NCBI GenBank assembly: GCA_030618945.1
Contig: JAUXCI010000119.1
Span: 1 to 7,655, forward strand
Reading direction: 5' to 3'
DNA: 7,655 nt
Source of the DNA: Flavobacteriaceae bacterium
Lineage (GTDB): Bacteria; Bacteroidota; Bacteroidia; Flavobacteriales; Flavobacteriaceae
The notes beneath the pieces are model-generated. The model did not search any database. It saw only the letters and a program-made list of their open reading frames with translations, and was not told the DNA's origin. Below are positions 1 through 7,157 of the stretch, piece by piece. The translations under genes were made by a program, and so were the position numbers. Within the stretch, counting starts at the first letter, position 1. The number at the start of each line of letters is the position of its first letter.

Positions 1-241
1 GAACACTGTCTTGGCTTAGCTTAAAACTCAAATCATCTTTTGTGATGACCGAACCTACCAAAAATGTGAGTTCATTTCTTGGGTTCAGACCATTTTTGAT
101 GTCTTTAATCGCTTCTCCCATATTTTCGTTGAATTGAATCCCGGCTAAATTAAGCCCAATCCGAAAATACTGGTATTGCACAAAAGAAAGCCCAGAGATG
201 GCCACAATAAACAAAATAATATACAGGTATTTTTTAATCAT
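1..241 (-). CDS. Membrane-anchored protein, N-terminal fragment; probable sensor histidine kinase
   Basis: The minus strand is open from an ATG at 241-239 to the left edge, giving 80 codons of a 3'-truncated gene. The product starts MIKKYLYIILFIVAISGL, a short basic n-region followed by one hydrophobic helix at about residues 4-20. After it comes a polar stretch with VQYQYFRIGLN, then NENMGEAIKDIKNGLNPRNE. That layout (basic start, single helix ending in a VQ-containing turn, then an amphipathic segment with regularly spaced charges) resembles the periplasmic start of many Bacteroidota sensor histidine kinases. None of the diagnostic kinase parts (DHp histidine box, HATPase N/G boxes) is in the window, so the kinase call is an inference from style. 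A generic membrane-anchored protein is the alternative. The start is well placed, with an A-rich stretch just upstream (atagagaaa). The gene is divergent from the lipoprotein operon and separated from it by about 220 bp. Confidence 0.6.
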   Translation of the reverse strand, partial: MIKKYLYIILFIVAISGLSFVQYQYFRIGLNLAGIQFNENMGEAIKDIKNGLNPRNELTFLVGSVITKDDLSFKLSQDSV

Positions 242-321
242 TTTCTCTATGAGTAAATCTAAATATCAACCTATTAATATTTAATTAATCTTTTTAACTT
301 TTGATTAGTTTTTTTAAACTC

Positions 322-351
322 TTGTTAGGACTAAAATAGCGATTAATGCTG
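322..351 (+). promoter_or_regulatory. Weak candidate Bacteroidota-type promoter for the operon
   Basis: The known Bacteroidota housekeeping promoter is a TTG near -33 and TAnnTTTG near -7, spaced by about 19 nt. Here TTG at 322-324 is followed after 19 nt by TAATGCTG at 344-351, which matches four of the six fixed positions. A better -7 match, TAAATTAG (352-359, five of six), lacks a TTG at the right distance. In AT-rich DNA such matches arise by chance, so this is only a pointer to where transcription may start. Either start would put the hairpin at 405-436 inside the 5' leader. Confidence 0.2.
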
Positions 352-372
352 TAAATTAGCGGTAAATTATTA
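332..372. repeat. Short direct repeats in the intergenic region, possible operator
   Basis: TAAAATAGCG (332-341) recurs with one change as TAAATTAGCG (352-361). The octamer GTAAATTA occurs exactly twice, at 351-358 and 362-369, with an 11-bp period, about one helical turn. Direct repeats with an 11-bp period are the usual layout for OmpR/PhoB-type response-regulator sites. The putative sensor gene nearby makes that suggestion natural, but no regulator is visible, and short AT-rich repeats can be accidental. Confidence 0.3.
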
Positions 373-404
373 TATTAATAAATTATTTAATCGATCATAT
401 TGAT

Positions 405-436
405 AAAAAAAGGCTAACGCTCGTTAGCTTTTTTTT
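405..436 (+). terminator. Strong terminator-like hairpin in the operon leader
   Basis: GCTAAC (413-418) and GTTAGC (423-428) form a perfect 6-bp stem around the loop GCTC. Seven A (405-411) before it and eight T (429-436) after it extend the stem and give a U-tract on the plus strand. The minus strand also reads as stem plus a T run, so it could act in both directions. Its position is odd: both flanking genes point away from it, so it ends neither of them. It may be an attenuator in the leader of the lipoprotein operon, or the end of a small RNA starting around 330-370. The fold is directly visible; the function is inference. Confidence 0.65.
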
Positions 437-460
437 ATTTTGAATAGCTATAAAAATACA

Positions 461-3400
461 TTGGAAAACATTCTAATATTTGAGGGCTTAAGGAAATTTT
501 CTATCCTTATGTGTGCTGTCTGCGCATTGTTCATATTCAATTCTTGCGGTAAAAATACTGAGCCTAAGCTGTTCCTTCTAAAAAAAGATTCAGGCATTGA
601 ATTCAGCAATGAACTGCATCCTACTCCTGACCTGAACGTTTTAAATTACCTCAATTATTATAATGGCGGTGGAGTTGCTTCAGGCGATTTTAACAATGAC
701 GGTTTAATAGACCTGTATTTTACGGGGAATCAAATAGCTGACAAGCTTTATTTAAACCAAGGAAGCTTAAAATTTAAAGATATTACTTCAGAAGCCGGCA
801 TCAATAATAAGACTGGCTGGACCACCGGTGTTACCTTAGTTGATATTAATCACGACGGCCTGCTTGATATTTATATTTGTAAAGTGGGGCATTTCCAAAA
901 AATAACTGGTCAGAACCTGTTATATGTCAATCAGGGCCTTGATAAAAGCGGTTTACCTGTATTTATAGAAGAGGCTGCTAAGTATAATCTTGATATAAAA
1001 AGTTATGCCACACAGGCTGCTTTCTTTGATTATGATCTGGATGGTGACCTTGACATGTATCTTCTCAATCATTCCCTCTATCCTAACAGGACCTATGGTA
1101 AAGGAAGTCACAGAGAGCAAATAGATAGTATAGCTGGTGATAAACTCTTCCAAAATCAAGGAGGATCTTATGTGGAAGTTAGTCAAAAAGCCGGGATATA
1201 TCAGGGGAAAATCGGCTATGGATTGGGGCTCGGAATAAGTGATTTAAATAATGACGGGTATCCGGATATCTATATTGGGAACGACTTTTTTGAAAACGAT
1301 TATTTATACATCAATCAAAAGGATGGTAGTTTTAAAGAGGTCATTTCAGCAAATGGAGATTTTGTTGGTCATACCAGCCATTCGTCCATGGGAAATGACA
1401 TCGCCGACATCGATAATGATGGCTGGACCGACATCATCTCTCTGGATATGCTCCCCGAAGACCTTGTAGCTTACAAAACCTCAGGAAGGGAATACAATAA
1501 CCAGATATACAATGAATACCTTAAAAATGGCTACAGACCCCAATTCATGCAAAATATTTTGTTGCGTAACAACCGCGGAGATTATTTTCAGGAAATGGCA
1601 TTTGCCTCTGGAATGGCAGCCTCAGATTGGTCCTGGTCGCCCCTTATTGTGGATCTGGACAATGATGGTTATAAAGACTTATATATCTCTAATGGCATCC
1701 TCGGAGCAACCAACGATATGGACTTTATCAATTTCATCGGTACAAATAAAATTCAAGCACAGCTCAACAAGGGCATGGAAGAAAAAGACCTTAAATTTAC
1801 AGAGGCAATACCACAGCGAAAATTATCGAATACGTTTTTTAAAAATAATGGAGATCTGACTTTTGAGAATACGACCAATCAATGGTTCGAAAACCTGCCT
1901 TCATTCAGTAATGGAAGCATTTACGCTGATTTGGATAACGACGGAGACCAGGATCTTGTAGTGAACAATGTAAATGCTAAAGCCTTTGTCCTGGAAAACA
2001 AACTAAATCCGGCATCCAATCATTTTATAAAAATTCAATTCAAAGGCCCGGAAAAAAACAATATGGGTATTGGCGCCAAAATTAAAATTGTTTCTGATTC
2101 CCTATTAATTTATCATGAAAATCAAGTCTCACGCGGTTACCTGTCGGCCATGACTTCTCAATTAATCATAGGAATCGGAAACAGAGAAAGCATTGATTCT
2201 TTAAACATTAGATGGCCTGGTGGTGCCTCTCAAAACTTAAATCAGATCAAAGCCGGGTCGACCCTTGTCTTAGATTACAAAATGGCCGAAAAAGATGCAT
2301 CTTTGGAAGAATCCAATTTATTGAGCAGCTTATCTCCCGTTCAAACTCCAATATCCTTTAAGCATCAGGAATTGACTTCATATGAATATGGCAGAGAACT
2401 TTTGATTCCCTATTCAAAGGGCTTTGAAGGTCCTAAAATCTCAGTAGCAGACATCAATAATGATGGCCTTGAAGATCTTTATATAGGGGGAGGTAAAAAA
2501 CAAGCAGGCAGTTTGTATATACAAAACAGTGATGCATCCTTTGATGCCTCTGTACAACCGGCCTTTGAAAATAACACATCTAATGAAGAAACTGACAATA
2601 TATTTTTTGATGCAGATAATGACGGAGATCAGGATTTGATTGTAGTTTCGGGAGGTAATGAGTTTGTTTCCGGAACACAATTACAAGCCTTACTGTATAT
2701 TAATGAATCGGGCCTTTTTACAATCAGTACTTCCTTTCCAAAAATTGAACTAAATGCCTCGGTAGTCAAATCAGCTGATCTGGACGGTGATGGAGATCAG
2801 GATCTTGTTATTGGCGCTAACGCTCTTCCACGAAAATTTGGACGTTCAGCAAAAAATTATTTGCTCTATAATGATGGAGCCGGAAATTTTACAGATCTAT
2901 CCGATCAGAAATCCAAAACCTTTACAGATATAGGATTGATAGAAGACATTGCAATCGTTGATATTAATAAGGATAACCTGCCTGATATCATTGCTGTGGG
3001 GCATTGGATGCCGATCAGCATTTTTATCAACACTGAGCAGGGATTCGTTCTTGAAACTAAAAACGACTTAAGTAAATCCCATGGCCTGTGGAATTCTGTA
3101 TGCGCAGCTGATTTTGACCAGGATGGTGATTTGGATATAGTGGCCGGAAACTGGGGCCTCAATACACGGCTAAGGGCAGGGCCTGATAAGCCCATTCAAC
3201 TCTATATTAATGATTTTGACAAGAATGATACAGAAGAAGCTATATTAACGTATTATGATCAAGGAACAGAGACGGTTTTTTCTTCCAAAGACGACCTGAC
3301 CAAACAAATTCCTTCGATCAATAAAAAGTTTTTGTCCTATACTGACTTTGCCAAGGCTGACTTTTTAGATCTGTTTGACAAAGAACTTATTAAAAAGGCT

Positions 3401-3784
3401 ACAAAAAAACAAGTATTTGAGTTGTCGAGTTGTTATTTTGAAAATGTTGGAAAGGGTAAATTTCAAAAACATGTACTCCCCTTTTTGACCCAGCTTTCAT
3501 CTGTGAAAACTATATATTTGCATGATTTTAATAAGGACGGTTTTATTGATGTCCTATTGGGAGGAAATGACCATGACATAAGTACACAATTAGGAAGATT
3601 GGATGCAAATCACGGGTTGATACTGATCAATGACACTAAAGGCTCATTTTTCCCAGACAAGAGTAATGTTCCAAATATTCCAGGAAAGGCAAGAGATATA
3701 GCCACCATAGTAATTAAGGATCAGCAATATCTTATCGTGACAATAAATAACGCATCACCTCTATTTTTTAAAATTCATGAATAA
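461..3784 (+). CDS. FG-GAP/VCBS repeat lipoprotein with ASPIC/UnbV domain, first of three paralogs
   Basis: This 1,107-residue protein (numbered from TTG 461) is predicted to be exported and lipidated: R11/K12, a hydrophobic core, then FNSC with Cys29 as the lipid-bearing residue. Acidic calcium-loop repeats (DxDxDG/DxNxDG type, FG-GAP_3/VCBS family) begin near residues 76, 128, 190, 261, 316, 398 and 490. An ASPIC/UnbV domain follows (about 520-607; GIGAKIKI, RGYLSAMTSQ, IRWPGG). Further repeats begin at 664, 717, 773, 834, 884 and 1022. The loop at 834 (DINKDNLPD) has lost its glycine. Family-typical motifs include DWSWSP (389-394), SMGNDIADIDNDG, and INDFDKND near 918. Such proteins fold as beta-propellers that bind calcium; the ligand is unknown. 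The start is uncertain. ATG 509 would leave a signal of only 12 residues before the Cys with no basic residue. TTG 440 lies just past the hairpin's T run. TTG 461 has an A-rich upstream and gives a reasonable signal. Automated names such as RNA-binding protein for this family are not supported by anything seen here. Confidence 0.93.
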   Translation: MENILIFEGLRKFSILMCAVCALFIFNSCGKNTEPKLFLLKKDSGIEFSNELHPTPDLNVLNYLNYYNGGGVASGDFNNDGLIDLYFTGNQIADKLYLNQGSLKFKDITSEAGINNKTGWTTGVTLVDINHDGLLDIYICKVGHFQKITGQNLLYVNQGLDKSGLPVFIEEAAKYNLDIKSYATQAAFFDYDLDGDLDMYLLNHSLYPNRTYGKGSHREQIDSIAGDKLFQNQGGSYVEVSQKAGIYQGKIGYGLGLGISDLNNDGYPDIYIGNDFFENDYLYINQKDGSFKEVISANGDFVGHTSHSSMGNDIADIDNDGWTDIISLDMLPEDLVAYKTSGREYNNQIYNEYLKNGYRPQFMQNILLRNNRGDYFQEMAFASGMAASDWSWSPLIVDLDNDGYKDLYISNGILGATNDMDFINFIGTNKIQAQLNKGMEEKDLKFTEAIPQRKLSNTFFKNNGDLTFENTTNQWFENLPSFSNGSIYADLDNDGDQDLVVNNVNAKAFVLENKLNPASNHFIKIQFKGPEKNNMGIGAKIKIVSDSLLIYHENQVSRGYLSAMTSQLIIGIGNRESIDSLNIRWPGGASQNLNQIKAGSTLVLDYKMAEKDASLEESNLLSSLSPVQTPISFKHQELTSYEYGRELLIPYSKGFEGPKISVADINNDGLEDLYIGGGKKQAGSLYIQNSDASFDASVQPAFENNTSNEETDNIFFDADNDGDQDLIVVSGGNEFVSGTQLQALLYINESGLFTISTSFPKIELNASVVKSADLDGDGDQDLVIGANALPRKFGRSAKNYLLYNDGAGNFTDLSDQKSKTFTDIGLIEDIAIVDINKDNLPDIIAVGHWMPISIFINTEQGFVLETKNDLSKSHGLWNSVCAADFDQDGDLDIVAGNWGLNTRLRAGPDKPIQLYINDFDKNDTEEAILTYYDQGTETVFSSKDDLTKQIPSINKKFLSYTDFAKADFLDLFDKELIKKATKKQVFELSSCYFENVGKGKFQKHVLPFLTQLSSVKTIYLHDFNKDGFIDVLLGGNDHDISTQLGRLDANHGLILINDTKGSFFPDKSNVPNIPGKARDIATIVIKDQQYLIVTINNASPLFFKIHE

Positions 3785-3809
3785 AAATAAAATGCCATAT
3801 ACAGTACAA

Positions 3810-6800
3810 ATGAAAAAAATAATTCTGCTTGTTTCATTCCTTAGCCTGAATTTTTATTCCTGCGTAAAGGAGAATCTTGATGAAAAAGTGCCAGAGGAAA
3901 AGACCCCTCCCTTATTCAGTTTGATGTCGCCCGAAGAAACCGGCTTTGATTTTGTCAATAAAATCGAAAATAATAAAGAACTAAATATCTTTAAGTATAG
4001 AAATTTCTATAATGGAGGTGGTGTTGCCATAGGAGATATCAATAATGATGGTCTGCCTGATATTTATATGACGGCAAATATGGGACCGAATAGGTTATTT
4101 CTCAATAAAGGTAATCTGCAATTCGAAGAAATTTCTGAAAAAGCCGGAGTAACGGGAAACAAACCATGGTCAACCGGAGTAAATATGGTGGATATTAATG
4201 CCGACGGACTTCTGGACATCTATGTGAGCAATGCGGGGAACATGGAAGGAAGCAACCATGATAATGATCTTTATATCAACAATGGAGACCTAACCTTCAC
4301 TGAAGCTGCATCAGCCTATAATTTGTCCAAGTCCGGATTCTCTGTTCATGCCTCTTTTTTTGACTATGACAAAGACGGCGATCTTGACGCTTATATTTTA
4401 AACAACAGCAACATTCCTGTCAATACCCTGGGTTATGCAGAACAAAGAGACACCAGGGCTGAAGATTGGGAAGGGGTCCCCGTAATCCTCAGAGGGATTG
4501 GTGATATGCTTTTGGAGAACCAAAACGGTACTTATGTCAATGTAAGTGAAAAAGCGGGAATCTATGGAAGTCTTATCGGTTTTGGTCTTGGCGTAATGAT
4601 AAGTGACGTAAACAACGATTTATATCCTGATATCTATGTGACCAATGACTTTTATGAAAGAGATTATCTCTATATAAATAATCAGGACGGGACCTTTACA
4701 GAAAGCATAAAAAATTGGACCTCTCATATCAGCCTTTCATCTATGGGTATAGATATCGCCGACGTCAACAATGATGGTCTCACTGATATTTTTATTACTG
4801 ATATGCTGCCGGAAGCGGATCAAAGGGTGAAATCTGTTATGGAATTTGAAGGCTATAATCTTTTTAAACTCAAACAAAGTAAGGATTTTCATCAGCAATA
4901 TATTCAAAACACACTGCAGATCAACAATGGAAATGGTTCCTACTCTGAAATCGCAAATTATAGTGGCGTCTCAGCTACAGACTGGAGCTGGTCGGCCTTA
5001 CTACTAGATATGGACAATGACGGATACCGGGATATATTTGTCACCAATGGCGTGAATCACGATCTTACTGATCTTGATTTTATTGACTTTTTTGCTAATG
5101 ATATCATCCAAGACATGGCGCTCACGGGTAAAAAAGAGGCTATTGATTCCATTATTAACAAAATGCCCATGGCCCCTCAACCCAATTTTGCTTACAAGAA
5201 TAATAAGGATCTAACCTTTAGCAATGAGTCCGAAAACTGGGGTTTTGGCCTGCCAAGTCTTTCAAACGGTGCGGCCTATGGTGACCTTGATAATGATGGC
5301 GATTTGGATTTGGTCATCAATAATGTAAATATGAAGGCCTTTCTTTATAAAAACAATACAAATGAGTTCAAGAACCATAATTATATAAAATTACAATTCA
5401 ATGGAACTGGAAAGAATCCATTTGGCATCGGAACCACCGTTAAATTATACGCCGGTGAATCAACTATAGTACAGGAATTGATTCCATCTAAAGGTTTTCA
5501 ATCCTCGATGGATTATGTTATGACAATAGGTCTTGGTGATATTCAGACCATTGATTCATTGAGGGTAATCTGGCCTGATGGTCTTAGCGTTAAGACAATA
5601 AATACAAGCGTTAATCAACTGCTTACATTTAATCAAACGGACGCTAAAACCAAGTATATCATCCCAGATCTGTCAAATGCTAAAAAATTATTAAGTGAAA
5701 TTCCAAATGACCTTTTGGATACTCATGTAGAAAACAATTTCAATGACTTTGATTTTGAAGGCTTGATCTCAAAAAAGATTCCTCAGGAAGGGCCCGCTAT
5801 AGCAATTGGTGATCTTAATGGTGATGGTAACGAGGATGTCTTTATAGGAGGCGCCAAAAATCAGGCTGGTTCTATCTATTTCCATCAGGCAAATGGTAAA
5901 TTAAGGGTCACAGAACAACCGGTACTTAAATCGGATATTTTCTTTGAAGATACTGCTGCTTCTTTTTTTGACGCTGATGGCGACGATGACCTTGATCTAA
6001 TGGTTGGCTCAGGCGGAAATCAGACGGGTGAAGAAAGTAGTTATAAAATCAGGCTTTATTTAAATGATGGAAAGGGCAACTTCACAGCATCAACAAATCC
6101 GATATCTTCTAATTTCAAAAACATTTCTGTAATAAGCCCGAATGATTTTGACGACGACGGTGATATAGATGTCTTTGTAGGTTCCCGAAGTGTGGTAGGT
6201 GTCTACGGATTAGACCCTGATCATATATTTTTAGAGAACAATGGCGATGGTACCTTTTCAAATGCTACAGAAAGGCTTGCTTACGATCTTAAAAAAAGTG
6301 GAATGATTACCAGTGCGGTATGGGCCGATATAGATAATGATCAAAAGAAAGACCTGATTACGGTTTCCGACTGGGGTATCCCACGTATTTATAAAAACAA
6401 CGGCAGACGATTATCCTTAATGGAATCAAATCTCGACAGTTTGCACGGATGGTGGAATGTTGTTGAAAGTGCTGATCTGGATAAAGACGGAGACATGGAC
6501 CTTATCATAGGAAATCAAGGCTCAAACACTTTGTACAAAACCCATGCTGATCAACCCATGAAGATGTGGATCAACGATTTTGACAACAATGGTACTTTTG
6601 AGCAAATTGTAACCAGAAATATTGACGGTAAGGATTATCCTATCCATATGAAAAGAGAACTGACTTCTCAATTGGTATCGCTTAAAAAACAAAATCTAAA
6701 AGCATCAGAATACGCAAAAAAAAGTATAGACGAATTATTTCCTGCTGAAATTTTTGAGAAATCAATTATGAATAAAACCACTATAGCAGAATCTATTGTA

Positions 6801-7157
6801 GCCATAAATGAAGGTGATGGAAAATTTACCATCAAAGTATTACCAAATTGGGTTCAGTTGTCTTGCGTTTGTGGTATTACCTGTACTGACATCAATAGTG
6901 ATGGACACCTGGATCTTATACTCGGGGGAAATAATTTTGAGTTCAAACCCCAGTATTCCAGATTTGACGCAAACTATGGAAGCGTTTTACTTGGAAACGG
7001 TCAAATGGATTTCGAATGGCAGAATTATTACAGCAGCGGCTTTTTTATAAAAAATGAAATTAAACATATAAAGCAGTTTAAGGATAAAAATGGCAAAACC
7101 TATATTATTGCAGCCATAAATAATGATAAACCTAAGATCTATAAAATTGAAAACTAA
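3810..7157 (+). CDS. FG-GAP/VCBS repeat lipoprotein with ASPIC/UnbV domain, second of three paralogs
   Basis: From ATG 3810 the product has 1,115 residues and a textbook lipoprotein signal, MKKIILLVSFLSLNFYSC, with Cys18 as the likely lipidation site. The upstream ATG at 3777 (overlapping the previous stop as ATGAATAA) and ATG 3792 are in frame but only lengthen the n-region. Acidic loops begin near residues 76, 128, 185, 266, 318, 400 and 492. The ASPIC/UnbV domain spans about 522-609 (GIGTTVKL, KGFQSSMDY, IGLGD, VIWPDG). Loops continue at 668, 721, 779, 840, 889 and 1027. Two loops lack the usual glycine: DVNNDLYPD (266) and DIDNDQKKD (840). DWSWSA (391-396) and INDFDNNGTFE (near 923) match the first paralog. 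The residues after the Cys, VKENLDEK, are charged and resemble a flavobacterial surface-export signal. The likely role is a calcium-stabilised propeller lipoprotein of the outer membrane; the substrate cannot be read from the sequence. Confidence 0.94.
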   Translation: MKKIILLVSFLSLNFYSCVKENLDEKVPEEKTPPLFSLMSPEETGFDFVNKIENNKELNIFKYRNFYNGGGVAIGDINNDGLPDIYMTANMGPNRLFLNKGNLQFEEISEKAGVTGNKPWSTGVNMVDINADGLLDIYVSNAGNMEGSNHDNDLYINNGDLTFTEAASAYNLSKSGFSVHASFFDYDKDGDLDAYILNNSNIPVNTLGYAEQRDTRAEDWEGVPVILRGIGDMLLENQNGTYVNVSEKAGIYGSLIGFGLGVMISDVNNDLYPDIYVTNDFYERDYLYINNQDGTFTESIKNWTSHISLSSMGIDIADVNNDGLTDIFITDMLPEADQRVKSVMEFEGYNLFKLKQSKDFHQQYIQNTLQINNGNGSYSEIANYSGVSATDWSWSALLLDMDNDGYRDIFVTNGVNHDLTDLDFIDFFANDIIQDMALTGKKEAIDSIINKMPMAPQPNFAYKNNKDLTFSNESENWGFGLPSLSNGAAYGDLDNDGDLDLVINNVNMKAFLYKNNTNEFKNHNYIKLQFNGTGKNPFGIGTTVKLYAGESTIVQELIPSKGFQSSMDYVMTIGLGDIQTIDSLRVIWPDGLSVKTINTSVNQLLTFNQTDAKTKYIIPDLSNAKKLLSEIPNDLLDTHVENNFNDFDFEGLISKKIPQEGPAIAIGDLNGDGNEDVFIGGAKNQAGSIYFHQANGKLRVTEQPVLKSDIFFEDTAASFFDADGDDDLDLMVGSGGNQTGEESSYKIRLYLNDGKGNFTASTNPISSNFKNISVISPNDFDDDGDIDVFVGSRSVVGVYGLDPDHIFLENNGDGTFSNATERLAYDLKKSGMITSAVWADIDNDQKKDLITVSDWGIPRIYKNNGRRLSLMESNLDSLHGWWNVVESADLDKDGDMDLIIGNQGSNTLYKTHADQPMKMWINDFDNNGTFEQIVTRNIDGKDYPIHMKRELTSQLVSLKKQNLKASEYAKKSIDELFPAEIFEKSIMNKTTIAESIVAINEGDGKFTIKVLPNWVQLSCVCGITCTDINSDGHLDLILGGNNFEFKPQYSRFDANYGSVLLGNGQMDFEWQNYYSSGFFIKNEIKHIKQFKDKNGKTYIIAAINNDKPKIYKIEN

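Larger units (their letters stand above)
242..460. other. Divergent AT-rich intergenic region
   Basis: This non-coding stretch separates the minus-strand membrane protein from the plus-strand lipoprotein operon, so promoters for both should lie here. No open frame with a plausible start was found in it. It contains three TAAA-type decamer repeats (332-372), a weak plus-strand promoter candidate (322-351), a short inverted repeat TTATTA-TAT-TAATAA (367-381), and a terminator-like hairpin (405-436). The part from 271 to 320 is very AT-rich with overlapping ATTAAT motifs but shows no convincing signal. Confidence 0.75.

Noticed and set aside
367..381. Inverted repeat TTATTA-TAT-TAATAA as an operator
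   Set aside because: It is perfect but made only of A and T in a region where such palindromes are expected by chance.
953..1186. Minus-strand open frame of 77 codons
   Set aside because: It lies entirely inside the first lipoprotein gene, antisense to clear repeat motifs, and its product has no recognisable pattern.
1251..1859. Two plus-strand open frames (1251-1469 and 1512-1859) in another frame
   Set aside because: Both overlap strongly conserved repeat coding in the main frame; their products are low-complexity shadows of it.
2441..3195. Two minus-strand open frames (2441-2680 and 2905-3195)
   Set aside because: They are antisense to conserved calcium loops 8-12 of the first protein, with no independent start context or domain.
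461..3784. RNA-binding or integrin function for the ASPIC/FG-GAP proteins
   Set aside because: These names come from distant family labels; the sequence shows lipoprotein signals and calcium loops, with no RNA-binding motif or transmembrane integrin architecture.
461..7157. DNA-level tandem repeats or recombination hot spots within the repeat-rich genes
   Set aside because: The aspartate-loop repeats are conserved only at the protein level; codons differ between copies and no long identical DNA stretch was seen.
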